A stretch of DNA of 64,000 bases from GCA-002772825 sp964560655 (GTDB lineage Bacteria > Patescibacteriota > Minisyncoccia > GCA-002772825). The stretch spans positions 38,779 to 102,778 of the forward strand of contig CAZLLR010000001.1 of assembly GCA_964560655.1 (NCBI GenBank), written 5' to 3'. Positions 24,620-31,933 of this stretch are shown piece after piece. The notes beneath the pieces are model-generated. The model saw only the letters and a program-made list of their open reading frames with translations. It searched no databases and was not told the origin of the DNA. Numbering within the stretch: the stretch's first letter is position 1; every line of letters starts with the position of its first letter. The position numbers and the translations under genes are program-made.

Positions 24620-24802
24620 ATGACTCAGAAGGAAGGAGCACTTATAGATAAAGACGTCAAGCACCCAAGCCACGATACACGATCCTCAGATGCGTCAACT
24701 TATGACGAGGTATGCAAAAAATGCGGAGCAACAGATAAAGTCCCTGGTGGTTGGGGACGGCTTGCCCTACTTTGTCCTAAAAACTCTAAAGCTATAGCTT
24801 AA
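24620..24802 (+). CDS. Small Cys-containing protein (possible zinc knuckle)
   Basis: A 60-residue soluble protein ending VCKKCGATDKVPGGWGRLALLCPKNSKAIA: one CxxC pair plus a third Cys, a possible zinc site needing another ligand (His or a partner subunit). TAAGGAG lies 8 nt before the ATG. It is the second gene of a two-gene operon closed by a strong terminator. Function unknown. Confidence 0.65.
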   Translation: MTQKEGALIDKDVKHPSHDTRSSDASTYDEVCKKCGATDKVPGGWGRLALLCPKNSKAIA

Positions 24803-24818
24803 GTCAAGGTGGTTGATC

Positions 24819-24851
24819 GCTCACAAGACATATTCTTGTGAGCATTTTTTT
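24819..24851 (+). terminator. Intrinsic terminator
   Basis: Stem GCTCACAAGA / TCTTGTGAGC (24819-24828, 24834-24843) followed by A and T7. Confidence 0.92.
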
Positions 24852-24870
24852 ATAAAGATAATTTTTTCTA

Positions 24871-24967
24871 CCCAAATAAATAAGCCCGAGTATTGTCACC
24901 ATAAGAGGACTTCTATCTTTATACTCCTTCTAATCACTAAGGATTAGGTCACCCAGTAAACAGAGTC
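24871..24967 (+). repeat. Dispersed intergenic repeat, copy B
   Basis: It aligns with copy A with substitutions: GTATTGTCACCATAAGAGGACTTC against ATATCGTCACCACAAGAGTACTTC, and GGATTAGGTCACCCAGTAAACAGAGT against AAATTAGGTCGCCAGTAGGCGGAGT. The middle differs in length. It is a diverged copy with no intact promoter directly after it. Confidence 0.6.
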
Positions 24968-25064
24968 AGTTAAAATAGTCTTATTTTTTAGGCTATTTTA
25001 TTTTATCTCATATGAGATTTTGACGGGCGTTAGAGGTTATAATATTTGTGTTATACTTTTTTAT

Positions 25065-25172
25065 ATGAAGAAGAAAACTCAAATATTATTTATACATGGT
25101 GGTATGACCTTTAAGAAACAGAAAGATTATTTACATCATTTAAAAACTAAAAAAATATGGACGATAATATAA
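25065..25172 (+). pseudogene. N-terminal remnant of a small hydrolase-like gene
   Basis: The frame reads MKKKTQILFIHGGMTFKKQKDYLHHL for 35 codons. The start resembles alpha/beta-hydrolase-like proteins (beta strand then FIHGG), but the rest of the fold is missing and the frame ends inside the next gene. TATACT (25052-25057) ends 7 nt before the ATG, exactly as at intact leaderless genes, so a once-functional 5' end seems to have been cut by the arrival of the nuclease gene at 25157. A short functional leader peptide is the alternative. Confidence 0.45.
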
Positions 25173-26647
25173 CGATACTTACAAAAACAGATTTCAAAGA
25201 ATACCTTTTGTGCAATAAGTGTCTTTGGCTTAAAAAGAAATGCCCGGAGGAATATATTCAAGGTGACTTTTCTCTTTTCCTTAAAAAACTTATAAAAGAC
25301 GGTTATGAAGTTGAATCATATGTACAAAAACTTTTTCCTGATGGTGTCTTTCTCTCAGGCGACAAAGAAGCATTGATTTCGAGAACAAAAGATTTACTTA
25401 CAGGAGATAAACCAATCTTCCAAGCAACCTTTGAAACAGATAGTGGCCTTTTTGCTAAAGTCGATATTCTTGATTTTAATAAAAAGACAAATAAGTGGGA
25501 CTTGTACGAAGTAAAAGCAAGTTCAGAAATAAAGACGGATATAAAACACAACCACGTTAAAGACGTTATATTTCAGACAATCGTTGCAGAAGACTCAGGA
25601 GTTGATATTGGTGATAGTTACATTATCTATATAAATAGGGAATATAGGCGCAGTGGTGACATAGACCTTGATAAGTTATTTATAGTTGAGAATATTGTCG
25701 AAAAAGTAGTTGAGCAAAAGGAGTTAGTACGAGGAGAGATACAATGTGCGTTAGACATGCTTAAGAAAGATGATGTGTCTCTCGATGGATGTGACTGTTT
25801 ATACAAAAGCCATGGCCAACGGTGCGATTCTTTTTTTAAGTTTAACCCAAATGTACCCGAGTACTCTATTCACCACATTGTCACAGGAAATAAGCTAAAG
25901 ACACTTTTAGAAGAAGGACTGTTAGATATAAAAGATATACCAGAAGATTTTGAACTTACTGATATTCAAAGAGATAAGGTTTCCCTGCAAAAAATAGGTA
26001 AACCTCTTATAGATAAAATTGCAATAAAACAAACCTTGTCAGAGTTAGTGTTTCCCATATACTTTCTAGACTATGAAACATATGGATCTCCCATACCTCT
26101 TCTTGATGGCTATAAGACGAATCAGCAAGTCGTATTTCAAGTATCATTACATGTGTTAAGAGAAGATGGAACATTGGAACACTTTGAGTATTTAGCAGAT
26201 AAGCTAGATAGTGCCACGAGAGGGCTTGTAGATATGCTAAAGGCTAATATAGGCGATGTGGGGAGCGTCGTTGTATGGTATGAGAGCTTTGAGAAGGGGA
26301 GAAATGCAGAATTAGCCGAATTACACCCAGAAGATAAAGAATTTATGGAAGATTTAAACAATAGAGTGTTTGATCTTATGAAAGTTTTTAAGAAAGATTA
26401 CTTGCATCCAGATTTCCAAGGTAGCGCCTCAATAAAGAAAGTTCTTCCTGTTCTTTTGCCAGAGCTGTCATATAAAAATTTGGACATACAAAACGGTACG
26501 ATGGCGCTTAGTGAATGGGAGAAGATAATTAAAGGAAAGTTGAGTAAAGAAGAGGCTGAAAAAATAAAGCAAAATTTACTAAAATATTGTGAGCTCGACA
26601 CACTTGCTATGGTAGAGATATATAAGAAGTTAGTTATGTTAGCATAA
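25157..26647 (+). CDS. DUF2779 protein with PD-(D/E)XK and DnaQ-like nuclease domains
   Basis: A 496-residue protein. The N-terminal half has Cys motifs (LCNKCLWLKKKC, near residues 15-26) and a PD-(D/E)XK-like core (AKVDILDF, then LYEVKASSEIK). The C-terminal half is DUF2779, resembling a DEDD exonuclease: FLDYETY, WYESFEKGRNAEL, and YCELDTLAMVEIY. Cas4-like plus exonuclease architecture suggests DNA or RNA processing or defence, but no CRISPR array or cas gene is present. It overlaps a gene remnant and has no SD, so its expression signal is unclear. Confidence 0.8.
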   Translation: MDDNITILTKTDFKEYLLCNKCLWLKKKCPEEYIQGDFSLFLKKLIKDGYEVESYVQKLFPDGVFLSGDKEALISRTKDLLTGDKPIFQATFETDSGLFAKVDILDFNKKTNKWDLYEVKASSEIKTDIKHNHVKDVIFQTIVAEDSGVDIGDSYIIYINREYRRSGDIDLDKLFIVENIVEKVVEQKELVRGEIQCALDMLKKDDVSLDGCDCLYKSHGQRCDSFFKFNPNVPEYSIHHIVTGNKLKTLLEEGLLDIKDIPEDFELTDIQRDKVSLQKIGKPLIDKIAIKQTLSELVFPIYFLDYETYGSPIPLLDGYKTNQQVVFQVSLHVLREDGTLEHFEYLADKLDSATRGLVDMLKANIGDVGSVVVWYESFEKGRNAELAELHPEDKEFMEDLNNRVFDLMKVFKKDYLHPDFQGSASIKKVLPVLLPELSYKNLDIQNGTMALSEWEKIIKGKLSKEEAEKIKQNLLKYCELDTLAMVEIYKKLVMLA

Positions 26648-26725
26648 TTGACTTTTTTAAGTATCTCTTGTAAGATATATTTAGATAGAAAGATAAACTC
26701 CGTACTTTATAACTTAAAAAGGAGG
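26648..26725 (+). promoter_or_regulatory. Accessory-type promoter and leader, copy 3
   Basis: TTGACT (26648-26653, directly after the preceding stop codon), 17-nt spacer, TAAGAT (26671-26676), leader motif AAACTCCGTAC (26695-26705), then AAAAAGGAGG and the ATG at 26734. Confidence 0.75.
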
Positions 26726-26733
26726 AAATCAAA

Positions 26734-26889
26734 ATGAGTGACACAGATCATATTTGCTTAACAGATAAGATACTAGAGAAATTTTTCTCACACAATGCCT
26801 CAAGAGAAGACACGGATCGGATAACAAAAGATATTGAGGATTGTGTTTTCTGTAAAAGAAAATACATTAAAAGAGGACTTAAGAAGTGA
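26734..26889 (+). CDS. Small Cys protein resembling a zinc-finger anti-sigma N-terminus
   Basis: A 51-residue protein: MSDTDHICLTDKILEKFFSHNASREDTDRITKDIEDCVFCKRKYIKRGLKK. The spacing of Cys8 and of CVFC at the end of a helix resembles ZAS-type zinc anti-sigma domains (HxxxCxxC), but the expected His is Asp and there is no C-terminal effector part. AAGGAGG lies 7 nt before the ATG. A small membrane protein follows in the same operon. An anti-sigma role is speculation. Confidence 0.6.
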   Translation: MSDTDHICLTDKILEKFFSHNASREDTDRITKDIEDCVFCKRKYIKRGLKK

Positions 26890-26904
26890 TGTGATCCTTA
26901 ACAT

Positions 26905-26931
26905 AAATTCTGTACTCTAAAAAGGAGGTTC
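26905..26931 (+). promoter_or_regulatory. Intercistronic copy of the accessory leader motif
   Basis: AAATTCTGTAC (26905-26915), then TCTAAAAAGGAGG, between two genes 46 nt apart. There is no -35/-10 pair at the usual distance, so the motif is present without its promoter. This favours a function in RNA (ribosome standby, stability or processing). Confidence 0.6.
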
Positions 26932-26935
26932 CATA

Positions 26936-27178
26936 ATGAACAATGATTCTAAAATTTTCTTGCTTGGTGTTGTTTGTAGCTTATTGCAGATAGTCGGACT
27001 TGCTTTAATTATAGCAAGTCCATATTTACCACAATCCATTTCCGTTATTATTGGAATTAGTGGATTTGCTGCGATAGTTAAACTTTTTCTCCCAAGCAAA
27101 GCGGATTTTGAAGGAAAAATCCTTCGACCAGCTGCAGCATTAGCAGGATTTGGGATAATAATTATCTCTTTAATTTAA
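26936..27178 (+). CDS. Small two-to-three-TM membrane protein, unknown function
   Basis: An 80-residue, very hydrophobic protein: TM segments near 6-28 and 30-50 and a possible third at the C-terminus (AAALAGFGIIIISLI), with a short charged loop KADFEGK. AAAGGAGG lies 8 nt before the ATG. It is second in an operon with the 51-residue Cys protein and ends at a terminator. No family is recognised. Confidence 0.7.
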   Translation: MNNDSKIFLLGVVCSLLQIVGLALIIASPYLPQSISVIIGISGFAAIVKLFLPSKADFEGKILRPAAALAGFGIIIISLI

Positions 27179-27198
27179 TATCATAATAAAATATTTTA

Positions 27199-27236
27199 AA
27201 AACCACGCAAAATATCGCGTGGTTTTCTCTTTTTAT
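27199..27236 (+). terminator. Intrinsic terminator
   Basis: Stem AAACCACGC / GCGTGGTTT around 27200-27225, followed by TCTCTTTTT. Confidence 0.88.
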
Positions 27237-27282
27237 ATCATCTATATTTTATTATTCGTGTAGTGAATTAGAAGACAAGAAG

Positions 27283-27315
27283 CAACGGCTACCGAGTTTT
27301 TTTCGGTAGCCGTTG
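27283..27315 (-). terminator. Terminator downstream of msrAB
   Basis: A perfect 13-bp stem (27283-27295 / 27303-27315) with a 7-nt loop, 40 nt past the msrAB stop on the minus strand. The T tract is poor on either side, so efficiency is uncertain. Confidence 0.7.
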
Positions 27316-27355
27316 TAAATTAGGCTATCTAGTAGTAGACAAAACTAATTAGAGA

Positions 27356-28498
27356 TCAGAGAAATAAGTAAAGATACTCTTCATAACCTTCACTCTCCAT
27401 CCCTTCCCTAGGTATAAATCTAAGGGCTGCGGAATTCATACAATATCTAACCTTATCATTTTCAATCGGTCCATCTAGGATAATATGCCCTAAGTGAGAA
27501 TCGGCATATTTACTACGGATCTCCGTATGAGGGATGATCAATTTATAATCTTTTCTTTCTCTAACAAAATCTTTATCTATCGGCTTGAGAAAGCTGGGCC
27601 ACCCTGTTCCTGAGTCAAATTTATCTACTGAAGAAAATAATGGCTCCCCAGAGACTATATCTACATATATACCATCTTCATGATTGTCCCAATATTCATT
27701 TTGAAAGGCCGTCTCCGTACTTTCTTTCTGAGTAACTTTGTACTGTAGGGGAGTAAGAGTACTTCTTAATACTTCATCGATCGGTTTTTGAAAATTTTCC
27801 CATTCATTAGTATTAGATACAGATTTTCCAATCTTTTCAAATAGATTGTCGTATGTGCCCTCACCCCAAATTGACTCTATAAACTTATCTCACCCCGAAC
27901 CCTCTCTGTAATACTTATATCTAATAGGATTCTTCTTATAATAATTTTGATGGTATTCTTCAGCTAACCAAAATGCTCCAGCCTTCTCAATACTCGTTGA
28001 TATAGGTTTATCAAAGATTTTTCTTTCTTCAACTTGTTTTATTACTCCTTCTGCAATAGATTTCTCTTCATCTGTCTGGTAATAGACTGCTGAAGTATAT
28101 TGATATCCACGATCGTAGAATGACCCTTCATTATCCGTCGGGTCAGTATGCTTTAATAGATACAAAACAAGATCATGGTAATTAGTCTTAGTAGGATCAT
28201 AGGTTACCTTAATCATCTCTCTGTGTCCGGTGTCGCCGGAAGAGACTTGATTATAACTCGGCTCTTCTACACCACCCCCCATATACCCAGATACAACATC
28301 TATAACTTCAGGTAATTTTTCATAATCACTTTCAGTACACCAGAAGCAACCACCAGCAAAGTAAGCAACAGCTTCTCCCTTATTTGTAGTCGAAGTATCG
28401 ATATTACTAGGCGCTGTTTTGCCTTTATACCAGCCGTAACCCCAAATACTTACCACTAGTATCCCTATAAGGACGATTATAAAAAATAGTTTAATCAT
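27356..28498 (-). pseudogene. msrAB: MsrA-MsrB fusion interrupted by one in-frame TGA
   Basis: This encodes a fused peptide-methionine (S)- and (R)-sulfoxide reductase. The A half (28498-27893) has an N-terminal TM helix and GGCFWCTESDYEKLPEV with the catalytic Cys. The reading frame then meets TGA (27892-27890) and continues without another stop to 27356 as DKFIESIWGEGTYDN..., a complete MsrB with SGTGWPSF, HLGH and the catalytic Cys in RYCMNSAALRF. The stop sits in the sequence SG-stop-DKF, where the family usually has SGRD, so a CGA-to-TGA change fits. TATAAT (28514-28509) precedes the ATG at 28498. The membrane anchor implies repair of oxidised Met outside the cytosol. Confidence 0.88.
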
Positions 28499-28733
28499 AT
28501 GTCTTGTCATTATAACACTACACACTTATGATAAATAGATGACATGGAAAGAGCTAATCAAGATAACAAGCCTGCCAGTAGCAGTCACTTCTCTTTATTG
28601 CCTCGGTCCGCTTATCTTTGTACTTCTAGCTTTGCCAGATGACGGAGACAGATGAGCCGTTCGCCTGTAAAGATTTCTATCTCAACATATGCCGGATATT
28701 TGAGAGTACTCGATCCTATGATATACTTTTTAT

Positions 28734-29246
28734 ATGAAAAAAGGATTCATAAATGTATTGTTTATAATAGTAATTATAGTAATTGCCGGTGGTATTGGAT
28801 ATTTTATTTCTAATACTAACCGAGATATTGATAGTACTGAAGGAGTCAATGATATAACAACATCTTTAGATAAGACTATAGACCTAAGTAATAAGGGATT
28901 AAAAAGTATCCCTTATTATATATTCGATCAGACAAACATAGAAGAACTCAATGTCTCTAATAATTCTTTGACAGGGGCTATACAAGCAGAGATAGGACAC
29001 TTATCTAAACTAAAAATACTCAATGCCAAAAATAATTTAATGACGGGAGTGCCAGCTGAGATCGGACAGCTACAAAACTTAGAAATCCTCGATCTCTCTA
29101 ACAATCAACTTACGGGACTACCTAATGAACTAGGAAGTCTTAGAAAACTTAAAATATTAAACCTCTCTGGCAACCAATACTCAAACCAAGACCTTAAAGA
29201 GATCCGCGCTAAACTCCCAAAAACAGTAAATATAATCCTAAATTAA
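28734..29246 (+). CDS. Membrane-anchored leucine-rich repeat protein
   Basis: A 170-residue protein: N-terminal TM anchor (residues 5-27) and a linker, then about five LRR units of about 23 residues (for example LQNLEILDLSNNQLTGLPNELGSL and LRKLKILNLSGNQ). LRR domains mediate protein binding; here it would face the cell exterior. TATACT (28722-28727) ends 6 nt before the ATG, a clear leaderless promoter. The partner is unknown; host-cell or self-surface attachment would be speculation. Confidence 0.88.
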   Translation: MKKGFINVLFIIVIIVIAGGIGYFISNTNRDIDSTEGVNDITTSLDKTIDLSNKGLKSIPYYIFDQTNIEELNVSNNSLTGAIQAEIGHLSKLKILNAKNNLMTGVPAEIGQLQNLEILDLSNNQLTGLPNELGSLRKLKILNLSGNQYSNQDLKEIRAKLPKTVNIILN

Positions 29247-29258
29247 AAAGACTTTAAT

Positions 29259-29331
29259 ACTGCCTACTGGCGACCTAATTTTAGACGACTAAAGAGAGTA
29301 GAAGCACGAAGGTGCCCTTGTAGTGATGATA
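29259..29331 (-). repeat. Dispersed intergenic repeat, copy C (reverse orientation)
   Basis: Read on the minus strand it gives ATATCATCACTACAAGGGCAC, about 25 variable bases and TTAGGTCGCCAGTAGGC, matching copies A and B. Its 5' end abuts the -35 box of the next promoter (29332). Confidence 0.75.
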
Positions 29332-29400
29332 TTGACTTTTCTGAATATATCTTGTAAAATATGTTTAGAAAAAATAAACTTCGTACTTTAAAAAAGGAGC
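29332..29400 (+). promoter_or_regulatory. Accessory-type promoter and leader, copy 4
   Basis: TTGACT (29332-29337), 17-nt spacer, TAAAAT (29355-29360), leader motif AAACTTCGTAC (29376-29386) continuing TTTAAAAAAGGAGC, with the ATG at 29408. Confidence 0.8.
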
Positions 29401-29407
29401 TATAACT

Positions 29408-30355
29408 ATGAGACAGAAAGTTATTCTATTCGCTGGACCAGGAAGAGTTGCTGAGCCTACAATAGATAAATTAATACCATACGGGTGGAAGGCTGTAGTC
29501 AGTTATAGAGAAGGGCATAGAAAAGAAAGTGGCTCTCAAAAGACTGTAGAAACTTTAATCAATAAATATGGTACTGATGTTGTCTATGGTATCCCGGCAG
29601 AAATATCAGCGTACCCTGAAGCACATAGATTCATAACAGAGGCCATGGCACACTATCCAGATATTGAAGAAATTGCCTTAATCAACGTAGCTTCTCAATA
29701 TCCACCTAATCCATTTTTTGATAGAGCAACCAAAAGTGAGCTAATCAAAAAAGACTGGCGATACTTTTTATCCAACTTCTGCGTGATGCAGAACGTGACA
29801 AGGGTATTTCTAAGGCAGCTTGAAGGGAAAAATATAAAAGCAAATATCATAAGCTTCGGAGACAGTAGGGCTTATGAATATTTTTACCCTGACATCATAC
29901 ATCCTTTCTATTTCTCTAAAGATAGAAAGGATAAAGATATCATCAACCTTTCTTTAAAAGAAGCTAAGGTGTTAGGATTAGATCTCCTAAGAAAATTGGG
30001 GGTAATTGGAAGGGATTGTAACCCTTATATGCTCTCAAAACTCTTGATAATGTATGCTACAAGAGAGCTTGCCCTTAAGCACGCTGGAGGTAACACTCAG
30101 ATAAATGTCCTTGCTCCTGGAATAATGGGCACATCTCCAAATGATAAACCCGGAGAAGCTGAGGCCTTTGCAAGAAAAACTACAATCTTACAGAGGATAG
30201 GAGGCTTCACCTCCGCTGCTGATAAAATCGCCCACTTAGTAAGTGACAACTCTTATACTACTGGGGAGATAATCACAATAGATGGAGGTAAGCACCTGAT
30301 ATGGCTTGAAGAGCAAGAAATGAAGCGAAATAGAAGAAACTTAAATTTAGCTTGA
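29408..30355 (+). CDS. SDR-family oxidoreductase
   Basis: A 315-residue short-chain dehydrogenase/reductase-like protein. It has a Rossmann start VILFAGPGRVAEPTID (the usual GxxxGxG is altered), an NVAS motif, the catalytic-type Tyr-x3-Lys in PYMLSKLLIMYATREL, NVLAPGIMGT after the active site and TGEIITIDGGKHL near the end. The general layout resembles the enoyl-ACP-reductase-like branch. The substrate is unknown. It is the only enzyme of normal size under the accessory promoter/leader type, and is monocistronic with its own terminator. Confidence 0.85.
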   Translation: MRQKVILFAGPGRVAEPTIDKLIPYGWKAVVSYREGHRKESGSQKTVETLINKYGTDVVYGIPAEISAYPEAHRFITEAMAHYPDIEEIALINVASQYPPNPFFDRATKSELIKKDWRYFLSNFCVMQNVTRVFLRQLEGKNIKANIISFGDSRAYEYFYPDIIHPFYFSKDRKDKDIINLSLKEAKVLGLDLLRKLGVIGRDCNPYMLSKLLIMYATRELALKHAGGNTQINVLAPGIMGTSPNDKPGEAEAFARKTTILQRIGGFTSAADKIAHLVSDNSYTTGEIITIDGGKHLIWLEEQEMKRNRRNLNLA

Positions 30356-30359
30356 AAGC

Positions 30360-30396
30360 AATGCCCGATTCTCTTTAAAAGGAGTCGGGCATTTTA
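30360..30396 (+). terminator. Intrinsic terminator
   Basis: Stem AATGCCCGA / TCGGGCATT around 30360-30393, followed by TTTATA. Confidence 0.85.
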
Positions 30397-30441
30397 TAAT
30401 AAAAAGTATTATTTATCCTATTTTGCGGTATAATTAAAAAT

Positions 30442-30603
30442 ATGAGAGAAAGACCACTTATATGGGCAGGACTTTTTATAGGTTCTTTCATCGGTAGTTA
30501 TATACCGATGTTTTGGGGAGGAAGTCTCTTATCTATAACATCTGTGCTGTTAAGCGCCATCGGCGCTTCTATCGGGGTGTGGATAGGCTACCAGCTTACG
30601 TAA
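30442..30603 (+). CDS. Small Gly-rich membrane protein
   Basis: A 53-residue ORF, MRERPLIWAGLFIGSFIGSYIPMFWGG followed by a second hydrophobic Gly-zipper-like stretch (SAIGASIGVWIGYQLT). It has two TM helices and no other features. A textbook leaderless promoter precedes it: TATAAT (30429-30434) ends 7 nt before the ATG. Its end overlaps the convergent methyltransferase gene by 8 nt. No family is named. Confidence 0.75.
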   Translation: MRERPLIWAGLFIGSFIGSYIPMFWGGSLLSITSVLLSAIGASIGVWIGYQLT

Positions 30604-31285
30604 GCTTCTTCATATAAGCTAGCCAATAATTTCGCTTATAGCTCTGGCCTTTAAAACGATTGTAGTTAGTCTTCTTCAGTAATTTCTGTATTTTAAAATA
30701 TTTTGAATATATCTCTGTAAAATCTGTTTGGGAAAAAACTCTCTCTGTAAGCTTCATATCTGTATTAATATAAGTGTCATATTCTACACCAGGACTTTGC
30801 TTTAATAAGTTCTTAACATTCTTATCTCCTTCTTTACACAAGGCTCTCACAAAAAAATGCCCTCTTGTCTTCAATACACGATAAACCTCCCTTAGGTAGA
30901 TTGCACGTTCTTTCTCGTCTAGTGAGTTAGAGGACATAACATCAATAACTAAGTCATAAGAGCAGTCTTCAAATGGATAAGGTACGCCGATATTGGCTTC
31001 TAGATAACTGACTTTGATACCCATCTCTTTTGCCCGAGACCGAGCAATCTTTATAGCAGTAGGGGACACTTCTAACCCTGTGACACTATTTCCCATCTGA
31101 GCTAGGTAATTGGCATTATTGCCAACCCCTGAACCAAGGTCAAGAATGTCCAGTTTGTCTATATCTGTGCCTTCATCTTTCTTTAGGAACTTAACGTATT
31201 GCTGAAGATCCTTACGCGGACCACTACCCTTCGCTAAAAGCTGAGGGTTCTTATATTCTTTTTCCCATGCTGATATTTGAGCCAT
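30596..31285 (-). CDS. Class I SAM-dependent methyltransferase
   Basis: A 229-residue protein with motif I LDILDLGSGVGNNANYL, motif II VTGLEVSP, the acidic SYDLVIDVMSSNSL segment after beta4 and REVYRVLKTRGHFFVRAL (beta5). It is like the methyltransferase type 11/25 group; the substrate is not deducible. On the minus strand TATAAT (31297-31292) ends 6 nt before the ATG (leaderless). Confidence 0.88.
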   Translation of the reverse strand: MAQISAWEKEYKNPQLLAKGSGPRKDLQQYVKFLKKDEGTDIDKLDILDLGSGVGNNANYLAQMGNSVTGLEVSPTAIKIARSRAKEMGIKVSYLEANIGVPYPFEDCSYDLVIDVMSSNSLDEKERAIYLREVYRVLKTRGHFFVRALCKEGDKNVKNLLKQSPGVEYDTYINTDMKLTERVFSQTDFTEIYSKYFKIQKLLKKTNYNRFKGQSYKRNYWLAYMKKLT

Positions 31286-31467
31286 ATTTTTATTATATAT
31301 AGTGTTTATTATAATCTAATTCAATAATAAATTATATCATTAAATTAATGACCATATTATTCTTTGGTAAGAGAAACTACTAAACGACTCATCCGTTAGT
31401 TGTCATATGGGCCGTTTAACATTTATCTCTTATTGTCTATAAAAATAAATTGTGTATAATTATAAAT

Positions 31468-31587
31468 ATGGCAAAAAGAATTACAGGAGTAGGGAAGAAC
31501 AAACAATCACGTTCAAAAAAGACTAAGAAACGACTTGCTTTAAAGCATGAAATGTTGGCAAAAAAAGCCGATAAAAAACACAAATAA
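31468..31587 (+). CDS. Very basic 39-residue protein
   Basis: MAKRITGVGKNKQSRSKKTKKRLALKHEMLAKKADKKHK: about 40 percent Lys/Arg, no acidic cluster, no TM segment. The size and composition resemble small ribosome- or nucleic-acid-associated proteins, but no known ribosomal protein is recognised. The leaderless promoter is clear (TATAAT 31455-31460, 7 nt before the ATG). Upstream, 31375-31436 holds an imperfect inverted repeat that may end other transcripts. Confidence 0.65.
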   Translation: MAKRITGVGKNKQSRSKKTKKRLALKHEMLAKKADKKHK

Positions 31588-31613
31588 GTCTGCTTTTGGC
31601 GTGGTATTATAAT

Positions 31614-31817
31614 ATGAATAAAGGGTTTGGATTAATAGGGCTCTTAATAGGAATCGCTATCATAGCTATGATAGCTTTTGGTAGTTTCTACTATCCGGCT
31701 AATACGAAACAGGAGATTAAAGACAACGGCGGAGCAAGTGGTATCTTAGACACAGCAAAAGGAGCAAAAGATGCTCTTGAAAAAAGAGATGCGGATATCT
31801 TGAGGCAGGTACAGTAA
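31614..31817 (+). CDS. Small prepilin-like or anchored protein
   Basis: A 67-residue protein beginning MNKGFGLIGLLIGIAIIAMIAFGSFYY: short basic head, Gly-Phe and a long hydrophobic helix as in type IV prepilins, though the Glu at +5 is missing. The remainder is a short charged helix (ILDTAKGAKDALEKRDADILRQVQ). It may be a minor pseudopilin or a simple membrane anchor. A TTG at 31596 is a possible earlier start, but TATAAT lies between it and the ATG at 31614. Confidence 0.6.
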   Translation: MNKGFGLIGLLIGIAIIAMIAFGSFYYPANTKQEIKDNGGASGILDTAKGAKDALEKRDADILRQVQ

Positions 31818-31851
31818 AAATGATTATTAGATCTTATCGCCACGAACGGTA

Positions 31852-31927
31852 TTGACTTTATTAAGATTTCTGGTAATATACAGAAAGAATAAAAAATAGA
31901 TTTGAACTTTAAAAAATGAAAGGGGGG
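31852..31927 (+). promoter_or_regulatory. Accessory-type promoter and leader, copy 5 (diverged)
   Basis: TTGACT (31852-31857), 16-nt spacer, TAATAT (31874-31879), then TTTGAACTTTAAAA (31901-31914; the other copies have TTTGTACTTTAAAA) and the SD AAAGGGGGG before the ATG at 31934. Confidence 0.65.
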
Positions 31928-31933
31928 ATAAAG

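Noticed and set aside
27890..27892. TGA recoded as an amino acid genome-wide (as in Gracilibacteria/Absconditabacteria)
   Set aside because: Several genes in the window end properly in TGA (for example truB, the GT genes, the SDR gene), and no other gene contains an internal TGA. A single nonsense change is simpler.
27890..27892. Selenocysteine at the msrAB TGA
   Set aside because: The position is in the linker between domains, where Arg is usual, not at the catalytic Cys; both catalytic cysteines are already present.
31916..31933. ATG at 31916 as the start of the Cys-rich protein
   Set aside because: It would encode the SD sequence itself; the ATG at 31934 lies at the right distance from AAAGGGGGG.
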